Of a stretch of 63,398 bases of DNA, positions 43,235-51,762 are shown piece after piece. The position numbers and the translations under genes were made by a program. Below the pieces are notes generated by a model. It was not told the DNA's origin, did not search any database, and worked only from the letters and a program-made list of their open reading frames with translations. The stretch's first letter is position 1. Every line of letters begins with the position of its first letter. The stretch is from Nitrospirota bacterium (GTDB lineage Bacteria > Nitrospirota > Nitrospiria > SBBL01 > JAADHI01), in contig JAJDBW010000041.1 in the NCBI GenBank assembly GCA_029261155.1, forward strand, positions 1 to 63,398. The letters run 5' to 3'.

Positions 43235-43687
43235 ATGAAAACCCCATATACTGCTTCCGATATTGCTAACTACTTTCTATTTAAGGGCCAATCGGACCAA
43301 GAACTAATTTCTAACCTCAAACTTCAAAAACTAATATACTACGCCCAAGGTCTGCATTTAGCCTGTAAAGGCACTCCGCTATTCAAAGAGAAAATAAAGG
43401 CTTGGACATATGGTCCGGTTGTTCCTGAGCTTTATGCCGCGTATAAGGAGTTTGGAGCAAATGGAATTCCAGCAAATGAATTATTTAATCCAGAAGTCAT
43501 CGACGAAGAAACAAGAGAATTTCTTGATGAGATATATTCAGTGTTTGGGCAGTTTTCTGCTATTCGGCTTATGGAATTGACCCATGAGGACAAATGCTGG
43601 AAGATTGCACATCCAAACAAAATCATTACCCATAAATCTATGCAGAAGTCATTAAAAAAATACCTAAATAATGCCGAAAAGAAATAA
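43235..43687 (+). CDS. Panacea-domain (SocA/DUF4065-like) antitoxin
   Basis: 150 residues. The family core is visible as ASDIANYFLFKGQ, ISNLKLQKLIYYAQGLHLA and AWTYGPVVPELYAAYKEFG near residues 5-75, with a C-terminal DKCWKIAHPNK. Panacea-domain proteins neutralise many unrelated small toxins encoded next to them. AGGGGG ten nt before the ATG supports the start. The next gene's ATG lies inside its 3' end (43671), so the two are translated together. Likely stabilises the transposon or defends the host. Confidence 0.88.
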   Translation: MKTPYTASDIANYFLFKGQSDQELISNLKLQKLIYYAQGLHLACKGTPLFKEKIKAWTYGPVVPELYAAYKEFGANGIPANELFNPEVIDEETREFLDEIYSVFGQFSAIRLMELTHEDKCWKIAHPNKIITHKSMQKSLKKYLNNAEKK

Positions 43688-44095
43688 TAAAAAGCTTAAA
43701 AGAGTTCAAGCTAAAGATAGTCCACGTTTTTCTGTCAAAGAGAAACAAAAAACAAATTACAACACCCATAAGCCTATTTTTCATTCCATTATATGAAATA
43801 TCGTGGTGCTAAATGTCTTTCGCATTGCGATTCTTCTTCCAAGGCGCATTTTTCAGAGAAGCTTCTAGAGATAAGTCAGTTAACTTGGGCTCAAATAACA
43901 TTGGCCCCAAGAGAGGGCATGGGAAGTGAGCTCATCCCATTAGGACAGTTTAAAATATCATTACCACCAATTTGCACACCAGAAGTTTCCCTCCAAGTTT
44001 TTCGCTTTTCATCAAAGGGTAGAATCGCTGGCATCAGAAAAGGTGATGTCTATCATATCGTCGTGGTTAGCCAGTCTCACGATTTATACTCCTAA
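43671..44095 (+). pseudogene. Panacea-partner toxin, broken by a one-base frameshift
   Basis: The frame that opens at ATG 43671 runs 41 codons (Lys/Asn/Arg rich) and stops at 43796. The natural continuation lies in the -1 frame from about 43781: SFHYMKYRGAKCLSHCD, then KLLEISQLTWAQITLAPREG, and near the end GIRKGDVYHIVV and HDLYS. Joined at the five-T run 43777-43781 the protein would be about 141 residues and match the layout I associate with Panacea-linked toxins. Either one T was lost (T6 to T5), or a -1 slip at ATTTTTC is programmed, or this is a read error. The second part alone could start at ATG 43793. Confidence 0.65.
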
Positions 44096-44120
44096 TTTCA
44101 AAATCTATTTTAAATCGAGA

Positions 44121-44138
44121 TCAAACTTGACCAGTACC
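44121..44138 (-). repeat. Right terminal inverted repeat
   Basis: TCAAACTTGACCAGTACC, the inverted partner of 41000-41017 with one mismatch. It ends ACC, as expected for the right end of an IS1-family element, and lies 25 nt after the toxin stop. Confidence 0.88.
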
Positions 44139-44146
44139 AAAAACCG
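44139..44146. repeat. Right copy of 8-bp target site duplication
   Basis: AAAAACCG directly outside the right terminal repeat, identical to 40992-40999. From here to 44357 I see no gene. Confidence 0.88.
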
Positions 44147-44357
44147 GACCCTACAAACGGGTTCTCAGACACCTTATTCGGACAGACGACCACACTAAGG
44201 GCGACGGCTTGGCCTCGGATACACACGACAGGCCGCTTTTAATTTTCAAGGGTGTTTAGGCGTCTGTGATGACGCATTCAAATTTGATTCATACGAACGA
44301 ACATCGATATAGACGCCGCCACAAGTCAGAGGTGCTGAATTTCGTAAACCTGGCGGC

Positions 44358-46085
44358 TTAGAGCGTTTTCAGAAACGCAATCAGCGCCCACTTTTCTCCT
44401 TCGGAGAGCCACACCCCATAGTCGTGACCTAAGTTAGAGTTCGAGGGCGCCGTCGTATCGAACAGAAAACGCTTACCTTTCCTTTGACTTTTAAAACCGA
44501 CCCGTTTCGGGTCAAATTTACGACTCCCCACATAAAAAGACGTTTTTCGTTCGTTTCCCGGCCTTAATAATTCATATAAATTTTGAACCGATCCGTTATG
44601 TAAATAGGGCGCCGTCGCCCAAATACCGTCAAGGGGTCTTGCGCGATAGGCCAAGAGATTTTTGGGCCGATAGGGCGGGAAACCTTCCGCCGGGACGCGA
44701 TATCCGATCGCAGCAGCCAGTTCCTCTGGAGACAGGGGCGGCTGAAGTGCAGACACTGCGGTTTGCTCCGCCACGTTGACCAAAATTCTGAGCAACAAGG
44801 GGGCGGGTAACTCGGCAGCGCCGGTAAACGGGGCCGGCAGAATGGGACCCAAATGCCCCGTCGAGACGACCCTTGTGGCAAAATTTAAGGCCATGGTCGG
44901 GTCTGTGCCGATTTCCGCCAAGGGACTCATATTTGTAATAACAAACTGCTTGCCATAAAAATTTTCCTCGGCGAGGGTCAGCGGATACCGGCCTTGCTCA
45001 TCTTTGAGGGCATGGCAAGAAACGCAACTGGGTTCATCACCACGAACCTGCCCATAGAGCTCCCGGCCCCACGCCGCCTTTTTCCGGTCAATCTTTCCTA
45101 AATATTTTTCCGGCCATCGCGGTGTTTTTAAAGTCTCAACGAGATTTTCCAATTGGATCAGCTCGGGGACCCTGACGGTGCTATGACCGAAACGGTTTGG
45201 ATCTCTTAAGTCGATCCCGCCAAAGGTGCCCAGCACTTCTCCGATATTTCGGCCAAGGGGGTCGTTGCTGCTCCCGTGCCATTGAACAAAATCGTGTTGA
45301 GGCGTTCCCCACAAAAAAGGATAACTCACGGGCGCATTGGGGCTAAATCGGCTTTCCGGCACGCCGAGGTCGTGTACGAACAACTCATTCATGATAATGC
45401 CAAAGGCATCGAGCCGTCCAAAACCATATTCAACATCGGAATGATTTCTCTCGAAAAAATCGCTTGAATCGGCGGCATATTCCCTTAAGGCCTCACGGAG
45501 TGCGTCACTTTCCTCCGAGTCGTGCGAGCCAAGAATACGGTCCGAAAATCGAATAAATCTCTCCTCGTCTTCGAGTGTCGCTATAACAGCTGCATGTAAT
45601 TCCGAGATAAAACCCATCAGATCCGCAAGGGTCGGCGCGCCATCGATTCTGATGGTCTTGCCTTTATATTGAATCTCGTTGGTATGGCAAGCCGCACAGG
45701 TGTAGCCGAGCCAGGCACCCCCATTTTCAACGGATTCGACGGCGAAGCCTATTGGCACATTGGGCACATCGCCATCATATTTTTTCTTTACTAAATAACC
45801 AAATTTTCTGACATGGGCATCATCCGAAAATAAAGCGTAACGATCATGACCCTTAGGACTATGATTTTTGTTATCGACTTGTTCTAAAGATAAATACCAA
45901 CTGAGTGGGATGAGATAAGAACCCTGCGGCGTTTCATAGAAGGCTTGACGTTGTTCTCTAGACCATCCCTGATCTAAGTAGATCGTTCTCTCTCCAGCAA
46001 AAATACGAGAAGAAAAACTCAGCAGCAATAACACAACAAAATATTTGCACCACTTCTTTAGAGAAATTTTTTTTCTTATCAGCAT
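44358..46085 (-). CDS. Di-haem cytochrome c, RoxA/cytochrome c peroxidase-like
   Basis: About 575 residues, exported. A signal peptide (WCKYFVVLLLLSFSSRIFAG) ends near residue 31. Two haem c sites are present: CAACH in GYTCAACHTNEIQYKG near residue 140 and CVSCH in DEPSCVSCHALKDEQG near 360. The layout and segments such as QGWSREQRQAFYETPQGS resemble the RoxA/RoxB group of di-haem oxygenases and related CcpA-like peroxidases. Distal residues would decide between oxygenase and peroxidase. I start at ATG 46085 because GGAGG lies five nt upstream. Apparently monocistronic. Confidence 0.8.
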   Translation of the reverse strand: MLIRKKISLKKWCKYFVVLLLLSFSSRIFAGERTIYLDQGWSREQRQAFYETPQGSYLIPLSWYLSLEQVDNKNHSPKGHDRYALFSDDAHVRKFGYLVKKKYDGDVPNVPIGFAVESVENGGAWLGYTCAACHTNEIQYKGKTIRIDGAPTLADLMGFISELHAAVIATLEDEERFIRFSDRILGSHDSEESDALREALREYAADSSDFFERNHSDVEYGFGRLDAFGIIMNELFVHDLGVPESRFSPNAPVSYPFLWGTPQHDFVQWHGSSNDPLGRNIGEVLGTFGGIDLRDPNRFGHSTVRVPELIQLENLVETLKTPRWPEKYLGKIDRKKAAWGRELYGQVRGDEPSCVSCHALKDEQGRYPLTLAEENFYGKQFVITNMSPLAEIGTDPTMALNFATRVVSTGHLGPILPAPFTGAAELPAPLLLRILVNVAEQTAVSALQPPLSPEELAAAIGYRVPAEGFPPYRPKNLLAYRARPLDGIWATAPYLHNGSVQNLYELLRPGNERKTSFYVGSRKFDPKRVGFKSQRKGKRFLFDTTAPSNSNLGHDYGVWLSEGEKWALIAFLKTL

Positions 46086-46436
46086 GTCGCCTCCATACAT
46101 CCATACGACCAATATCCAAAAAAAAATAATATCACTTTTTTGTGGAAACGAGCAATGAATATGAGGCCGGAATTTGCTCAGTCTGAATTTTAAGTTGAAT
46201 CAGTCGGGCTGAATAGAAAAGGCTTGTCTATCCCATTTCTAAGATAGTAGGTCATCCTAATTTTTACATCTGGGACAAGAGATTGTGGCGAAAAATGCTC
46301 AGGTTGGCTAAAAGGAAAGCGAAGGCGCAGCACAAGGGGACGCGCTGTCTATACGGTTTTCATATTGAAGGGTGGACGTAGAAATGGAAACGAATTCTAA
46401 CCGAGTTCGAAGGATTTGGGGTTCTCGTTGACAACT
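46086..46436. other. Intergenic stretch without a supported gene
   Basis: About 350 nt between two minus-strand genes. I see no gene, clear terminator or repeat. Confidence 0.4.
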
Positions 46437-47327
46437 TCAAGTCGACTGATTAAAAGCCACGACCGATGCCTTCACCGAGCGGTCGGCGCGCCAGCCGCCG
46501 AGGAGATAGAGGGTGCCGTTTAAGACCACGATGCCCATGGCCGCGCGGTCGTGGGGCATGGGTGGAAGGACGTACCACTTCTTTTCTGAAAGATCGTAAA
46601 CTGCGCCGTGCTTGCCGATGCCGACGCCTTCCTGAAAGCCGCCGAAACTATAGAGGCGATTTTCGAGGACACAGGCCCCCTGCCCTGCCGAGGAATAGGG
46701 CAGGCTCACTTCGCTGCGATGCCAGGCATTTTGTTTCGGATCGTAGACCTCTATGCGGTCGTACTCGTGAAAACCTTCCGGCGTGAAGGCCACGCCCCCC
46801 ATCACCCAGATTTGGCCATTGATCGCAACAGCGGAGGAGGCAAAACGCGGCGTGGGCATTTGCGGGATCTCTTCCCACGCCTCGGCCTTCCCGTCCCAGC
46901 GTTGTGAAAACGCAAAGGCCGGATCGGTTTGCGGCCCGCCTTCGGTCGCATCGGGGTGATGACCGCCGATGATGTAGACCTGCCCATCGAGCACGGCGGA
47001 AGCCGGATAGTCGTGCGGCTGCAAAAGATCGGGCTTGGTCTCCCAGCGGTCTTCTTTTGGATAATAGGCCTCGACCGTTTTTAAAAACTTAAACTTGCCG
47101 TCCGGCTTTCTAAAACCACCGCCCATCACCACGATCATCTCTCCCATCCGCATCGCCATTGTTCCTGAGCGCTTGGTCGGCATGGGCGAAACGGAAGACC
47201 AAGCCTTCGTCGCGGGATCGTAAACCTCGGAACAGTTCAAACTCAGAAAATTCGGCCCGCCCCCGCCAAAGGCGTAGATCTTCCCATCGAATTCAGCAAC
47301 GCCGGGATGCGAACGGCCCGTCGGCAT
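46437..47327 (-). CDS. Six-bladed Kelch-repeat protein, possibly missing its 5' end
   Basis: 296 residues with six Kelch motifs: GKIYAFGG, GEMIVVMGG, GQVYIIGG, GQIWVMGG, NRLYSFGG and GTLYLLGG. Together they can close one beta-propeller. Upstream of the first ATG the frame stays open for 25 more codons and encodes GTWQTLPPM, the expected first strand of a blade, but contains no ATG, GTG or TTG before a stop at 47403-47405. The gene therefore either uses a rare start or has lost its 5' end with a signal peptide. Partner or ligand unknown. Confidence 0.75.
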   Translation of the reverse strand: MPTGRSHPGVAEFDGKIYAFGGGGPNFLSLNCSEVYDPATKAWSSVSPMPTKRSGTMAMRMGEMIVVMGGGFRKPDGKFKFLKTVEAYYPKEDRWETKPDLLQPHDYPASAVLDGQVYIIGGHHPDATEGGPQTDPAFAFSQRWDGKAEAWEEIPQMPTPRFASSAVAINGQIWVMGGVAFTPEGFHEYDRIEVYDPKQNAWHRSEVSLPYSSAGQGACVLENRLYSFGGFQEGVGIGKHGAVYDLSEKKWYVLPPMPHDRAAMGIVVLNGTLYLLGGWRADRSVKASVVAFNQST

Positions 47328-47448
47328 AGGTGGAAGGGTTTGCCAGGTGCCTGGAAAAGTGGGAAGGGGAATAATGACTCTCCTATTTTTGAACGTAATG
47401 ACCTAAGCTGGCCGCTTTACGACTTTTTTTTATTTTGGGCGACTTGAT

Positions 47449-48015
47449 TTAGAACCTGTACTTCATACCGGTCGTAATAGGAATATAATCGGTTTCAAAA
47501 AAATCATTATCAAAAAACCAAAAATAAGAAGCTTCTGTAAATAAAAAGACCATTTCGGATAAAGACACCTCCAATCCAAAACCTACGCGGAATATGACGC
47601 TCGACTCCGATATCGATATTCCAGATCCAAGGGTATCTCTAAAATCTAATTCAGACCAACCCAGTCCAAATAATCCGTATGGCCTTACTCTTCCACTCAT
47701 ATAGTAAAGCCTCTGACTAAAAGTTAAGGCATAGCCATCCAGCACAAAAGCATTTATTCCATTTACCGATCCTTCAAAACCATCGATGAACAGATATTCA
47801 ATTGCTAATTCAGAGGCGCTACCCGCTTGGTAACTCAGGAATAAAGTGGCCCCTTTACTTTCTTCGAAAGACACATTGATACGATCAAAGTCGTCAAATA
47901 TTACAGTTACGCCTGCTCCAAATGATAACTTACTCCGATTTACATCTTTCCCCTGAGAAGGAGATGAAGCCAATAATAGTGAAGTAAAAAGTAAAGCGCC
48001 TAATACGACCTTCAA
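47449..48015 (-). CDS. Outer-membrane beta-barrel protein
   Basis: 188 residues. A signal peptide (VVLGALLFTSLLLASSPSQG) is followed by alternating strands rich in aromatic residues (RPYGLFGLGWSELDF, SSVIFRVGFGLEVSL, FLFTEASYFWFF). A terminal phenylalanine in TTGMKYRF is the usual outer-membrane insertion signal. About eight strands fit an OmpX/OmpW-size barrel. Two nt after the lipoprotein gene, so co-transcribed. Confidence 0.75.
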   Translation of the reverse strand: MKVVLGALLFTSLLLASSPSQGKDVNRSKLSFGAGVTVIFDDFDRINVSFEESKGATLFLSYQAGSASELAIEYLFIDGFEGSVNGINAFVLDGYALTFSQRLYYMSGRVRPYGLFGLGWSELDFRDTLGSGISISESSVIFRVGFGLEVSLSEMVFLFTEASYFWFFDNDFFETDYIPITTGMKYRF

Positions 48016-48017
48016 TA

Positions 48018-48401
48018 TTATTCTCTATCTTCGTGACCTGTACAATTTTCCCGAGTACTATCTTCTGAAAACCATGGATAACCTTCCGCTTCGACCCATG
48101 TTCTTCCGTATATGTACGGGATAAACCAAAACTTCTGAGTTATTTTTACTTCTGTTAAATACTCGGCACAATATTCATCCAATGCATTGGAAACTGCATC
48201 AGAATAGCTAAGGGGAAGTTTTGTCGGGAACAAGATTATGATATGGGCGATGTCTTTCCCTACCACTTTTTTGTTTCCTTTCCTATATTTCTTAGTGCCA
48301 TTTATTTCTACCTGCTTCGTACTTAGAAGTGAAAAATCCCCAAATTTAATTGAACACCCAGATACTGCTAAAATCAAAAAGAGAGCACCCAGAATCTTCA
48401 T
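48018..48401 (-). CDS. Small lipoprotein of unknown function
   Basis: 127 residues with a lipoprotein signal (GALFLILAVSGCS), so the cysteine near residue 16 is the lipid anchor. The mature part is short, mixed alpha/beta, with two late cysteines (DEYCAEYL, RENCTGHE). No family recognised. It precedes an outer-membrane barrel gene by two nt, suggesting a paired envelope function. Confidence 0.7.
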   Translation of the reverse strand: MKILGALFLILAVSGCSIKFGDFSLLSTKQVEINGTKKYRKGNKKVVGKDIAHIIILFPTKLPLSYSDAVSNALDEYCAEYLTEVKITQKFWFIPYIYGRTWVEAEGYPWFSEDSTRENCTGHEDRE

Positions 48402-48443
48402 TTAAATTCCCGTTTCATGGTTTTCACGCTGGTTAACGGATTT

Positions 48444-50117
48444 TTATGAAGTCATCGCCCCTTCGGATGCCGAAGACACGTGTCGCGCATACTTCGCCAT
48501 CACGCCGCTTTTGTAACGGGGGATCGGTTCTTTCCAGTCCTTCATGCGCTCTTGAATTTCCGCGTCGCTGAGTGCGACATTCAAAGTACGTTTTTCGATA
48601 TCGAAAGATATCGTGTCGCCCTCGCGGAGCGCGGCAATGGGACCGCCGACCGCCGCCTCGGGCGCAACATGACCGGCCATGAGGCCGCGCGTCGCGCCGG
48701 AAAAACGACCGTCCGTCATGAGCGCGACGGAGTCGCCCAGGCCCGCGCCCACAATGGCCGCCGTCACGCCGAGCATCTCCCGCATCCCCGGTCCGCCTTT
48801 TGGACCTTCGTAGCGAATCACGACGACATCGCCGGGCTGAATCTGGTTCGCTTTTACGGCGGCAAAGGCCGCTTCTTCGCAATCGAAGACCTTGGCCGGA
48901 CCTTGGTGCAACAAACGTTCGTAACCCGCGACTTTAATGACGCAGCCTTCCGGCGCAAGATTCCCTTTTAAGATGACTAAGCCGCCCGTTTTTTTGATGG
49001 GATTGGACAAGGGTCGAAGCACTTGCTGACCCGTGGTTTCTTTCGCGCTAAGCGCCTCTTCTCCAATCGTCAGTCCACTCACGGTCATGACATTGGGATG
49101 GAGAATACCCGCATCGAGTAATCTTTTTGCAACGAGCCGGATGCCACCCGCTTGGTGCATGTCGGAGGCCACATATTTTCCGCCCGGTTTCAAATCGGCC
49201 AAGAGTGGGGTCTTGCTGCTGATGCGATCGAAGTCGTCCATGTTGAGCGGAATGCCCATCTCTCGCGCCACGGCGATGAGATGCAGAACGGCATTGGTCG
49301 ATCCGCCGGTCACGGCGACCGCCGCGATGGCATTCTCGATGGACTCGCGCGTGATCACCTGGTCGGGCCGAATATCATTTTCAAGCGCCGCCATCACGAC
49401 ACGGCCCGCCTCGAAGGCGACGGCGTCTTTATCCACATCTTCCGCCGGAACATCGGCGCTGCCCATGAAGGAGATGCCCATAATCTCAAAAGCCGTCGCC
49501 ATGGTATTCGCCGTAAACTGCCCGCCGCAGGCACCCGGCCCAGGACAGGCGTGATCTTCGAGCACTTTCAATTCGTCCGTCGACATCGTCCCCTTCGCCA
49601 CCGCGCCCACGGCCTCGAAGACATCCTGAATCGTCACATCGTGACCTTTGTGTTGGCCCGGCGCGATGGAACCGCCATAAAGCATGAGCGAAGGGAGGTT
49701 CAGGCGCGCAAGGGCCATCACCGCACCGGGGATGGTCTTATCGCAGCCAGAAAGCGCCACCACGCCATCAAAGAAATGTCCGCGCGCGACGAGTTCGATG
49801 GAATCCGCCACAATTTCGCGGCTAATCAGCGAGGTCTTCATTCCCTCCGTCCCCATCGTAATCCCGTCCGAAATCGCAATTGTGTTGTATTCGATGGGCG
49901 TCCCGCCCGCCGCACGGATGCCTTCTTTAACACGCGCCGATAAACGGCGCAGATGATAGTTGCAGGGCATGGTTTCGATCCAGGTATTGGCGACGCCGAT
50001 AATGGGCTTGCGCAGATCTTCATCGGTTAAACCAATGCCCTTCAGCATGGCGCGTGCCGGGGCCCGGTCCGGGCCGTCAAGAATGGTGTGGCTTTGCTTT
50101 CTTAAATCGGAACTCAT
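48444..50117 (-). CDS. ilvD: Dihydroxy-acid dehydratase
   Basis: Makes 2-keto acids for valine, leucine and isoleucine. About 557 residues, the normal length. Fe-S cysteines are in [11 protein letters not shown] near residue 97 and [18 protein letters not shown] near 168. The ending [20 protein letters not shown] is the family C-terminal signature. I place the start at ATG 50117 (AAGGAG eight nt upstream), 25 nt after bioB, because an earlier in-frame ATG would lie inside bioB. Co-transcribed with bioB. Confidence 0.96.
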   Translation of the reverse strand: MSSDLRKQSHTILDGPDRAPARAMLKGIGLTDEDLRKPIIGVANTWIETMPCNYHLRRLSARVKEGIRAAGGTPIEYNTIAISDGITMGTEGMKTSLISREIVADSIELVARGHFFDGVVALSGCDKTIPGAVMALARLNLPSLMLYGGSIAPGQHKGHDVTIQDVFEAVGAVAKGTMSTDELKVLEDHACPGPGACGGQFTANTMATAFEIMGISFMGSADVPAEDVDKDAVAFEAGRVVMAALENDIRPDQVITRESIENAIAAVAVTGGSTNAVLHLIAVAREMGIPLNMDDFDRISSKTPLLADLKPGGKYVASDMHQAGGIRLVAKRLLDAGILHPNVMTVSGLTIGEEALSAKETTGQQVLRPLSNPIKKTGGLVILKGNLAPEGCVIKVAGYERLLHQGPAKVFDCEEAAFAAVKANQIQPGDVVVIRYEGPKGGPGMREMLGVTAAIVGAGLGDSVALMTDGRFSGATRGLMAGHVAPEAAVGGPIAALREGDTISFDIEKRTLNVALSDAEIQERMKDWKEPIPRYKSGVMAKYARHVSSASEGAMTS

Positions 50118-50142
50118 TTTATTCTCCTTCATTGAATCAGTT

Positions 50143-51159
50143 TTACTGAACCTGTAACAAGGGTTGTTCATGGCAAGACGAGGCGTGTTTAAGGTCCAAG
50201 TCTTCAATCATTTTGAGATCGTCTTCCGACTTGCGGCCCGAGGTCGTAAGGTAGTTACCGACGAGGGTATGGCTCGCGCCCGCCATAAACATCCAGGATT
50301 GCAGATCGCGCAGGTGCACCTCGCGGCCGCCCGCCGTCATAATATCTTTGGAAGGCAGCATCAAACGGAAAACGGCGATGATTTTGAGGATCTCCATGGG
50401 TCGCAGCGGCGGCTGGTCTTCGAGCGGCGTGTCGGGCAGGGCATGCAGAAAATTCAAGGGCACGACGTCCACATCTAAGTCCTGCAGGGCGACGGCCAAT
50501 TCGACGCGCTGATCGCGGCTTTCGCCCATGCCGAAGATGCCGCCGGAGCAGATCCCCATCCCCGCCTTCTTACAATATTCGATGGTGCGCAATCGGTCCT
50601 CATAAGTGTGCGTACTACAAATTTTCGAAAAATAAGACCGCGCGGTTTCGAGATTGTGATTATAATATTCGAGTCCGGCCTCCTTCAGCTTATAGGCAAT
50701 CTCCTGCGTATCGATAATGCCCAGCGAGGCATCGGTTCGCGTATGCCCAGCCGCCGCCAAGGCGCGGATACGTTCGAGCATGGCTTCCAAATCCGGTCCT
50801 TCACGCAGGCCCCACCAAGCCGCAACCAAGCCAAAAGCCTCTGCATTATTGTCCGCCGCTTCCTTCGCGGCATGCTTCAGACGGTCGGTATCCATTAAAG
50901 GATAGGTGGCGATGTCAGTACCGTGAAGGGAGGATTGCGAACAAAAACTGCAATTTTCCGAACAAGCCCCGGACTTGGCATTGACGATGGAGCACAGATT
51001 AATCCGGTCGCCATAATAATGAATACGCACCCGGTTCGCCGAGGACATCAGGTCCATCACGTCCGGTCCTTCAGCGGTCATTAAGCGGCAACCCTCGTCA
51101 TAACTTAAACGCCCGCCTTCAATGGCCTTCGTTTCCATCTCCCGAATAAAATCCCGCAT
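50143..51159 (-). CDS. bioB: Biotin synthase
   Basis: Radical-SAM enzyme inserting sulfur into dethiobiotin. 338 residues. The CX3CX2C motif is in [12 protein letters not shown] near residue 66, and the family's later cluster residues are in [20 protein letters not shown] and [20 protein letters not shown]. Adjacent only to ilvD; no other bio gene is visible. The C-terminal tail ends in Gln-rich residues without special meaning. Confidence 0.96.
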   Translation of the reverse strand: MRDFIREMETKAIEGGRLSYDEGCRLMTAEGPDVMDLMSSANRVRIHYYGDRINLCSIVNAKSGACSENCSFCSQSSLHGTDIATYPLMDTDRLKHAAKEAADNNAEAFGLVAAWWGLREGPDLEAMLERIRALAAAGHTRTDASLGIIDTQEIAYKLKEAGLEYYNHNLETARSYFSKICSTHTYEDRLRTIEYCKKAGMGICSGGIFGMGESRDQRVELAVALQDLDVDVVPLNFLHALPDTPLEDQPPLRPMEILKIIAVFRLMLPSKDIMTAGGREVHLRDLQSWMFMAGASHTLVGNYLTTSGRKSEDDLKMIEDLDLKHASSCHEQPLLQVQ

Positions 51160-51173
51160 ACCTTCTCCTTAAT

Positions 51174-51469
51174 TTAGCTATTCTTCCGTCCGATCCAATA
51201 ATCCGGTTTCCGATGTTGATGTGCTATGGCGATTATAAAAATTGATCCGCTTCGATCGCGTAGAGCAGCTTATAGGGAAAGGTGTGAAGCAAACATTTCC
51301 GTATCTCACCCCGCTCAATCGACCAGGCCTTCGAATAAGACGAAATCCTCAGGGCCGCCTTTTTAACCTCTTCCTTAAATTTCCAACCAAGGCCCTCATG
51401 TTCAAGTTCGTAATAACGGACAGCATCGTTCAATTCCTGCCGGGCGTATTTCGAGAAAACAACTTTCAA
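51174..51469 (-). pseudogene. ParE/RelE-family toxin with one-base frameshift
   Basis: The open frame from ATG 51469 encodes a normal ParE-like start (KVVFSKYARQELNDAVRYYE) up to LLYAIEADQFL, then stops at 51233. The missing last strand is found in the next frame: IIAIAHQHRKPDYWIGRK, ending at 51174. The break coincides with a run of five A on the plus strand (51237-51241); one additional base there would restore the frame. It is therefore a recent loss-of-function, a read error or a slippery site. The partner antitoxin gene just upstream is intact and overlaps by 4 nt. Confidence 0.8.
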
Positions 51470-51675
51470 AGGACATCCTTGAAGACTTCCTCCATGGGCA
51501 CGCCTTCCAGTCCCCCCGCTCGATAAGCCTTAAGCCTTTTCTCGGCTTCTTCCGCCCAAATTTGATCGAGCTTTTTATCCGGCTCATCTAAGCTTTTTAG
51601 TAGCCCTTCCACAACCGTGAAGCGTTCTTCCGGCTTTAGGTTTAATGCCTGTTTAAGAATATCCTTACTTTCCAT
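51466..51675 (-). CDS. RelB-like addiction-module antitoxin
   Basis: 69 residues. The short N-terminal helix KDILKQALNLKPEERFTVVE and acidic centre ESLDEPD-like segment match the small addiction-module component family that partners ParE/RelE toxins. The stop overlaps the toxin start (ATGA). Because the toxin frame is broken, this antitoxin may now have no partner here, though it could still bind other toxins or its own promoter. Confidence 0.82.
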   Translation of the reverse strand: MESKDILKQALNLKPEERFTVVEGLLKSLDEPDKKLDQIWAEEAEKRLKAYRAGGLEGVPMEEVFKDVL

Positions 51676-51762
51676 TGTATTCTTCCTCGCTTTTGTCTGA
51701 AAGATAACACAGGCCGTTTTTGAAATCCATCTCGAAGTCAGCTTGTTTTTCTGGTGAAGAAA

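Larger units (their letters stand above)
41000..44138. mobile_element. IS1-family transposon with tRNA-like and toxin-antitoxin cargo
   Basis: A 3139-bp unit bounded by inverted repeats that begin with GGT, as IS1-family ends do, and flanked by the identical 8-bp sequence AAAAACCG. It encodes one IS1-type DDE transposase (42346-43176) and cargo: a small basic protein, a coiled-coil plus helix protein, two tRNA-like genes, and a Panacea antitoxin with a frameshifted toxin. A bare IS1 is about 0.8 kb, so three quarters of this element is cargo. All genes read in one direction. The exact duplication and 17 of 18 matching ends suggest a fairly recent transposition of the whole unit. Confidence 0.88.

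Noticed and set aside
48433-48882. Arg-rich frame within ilvD
   Set aside because: It is a shadow of the high-GC ilvD frame; the composition is non-protein-like.
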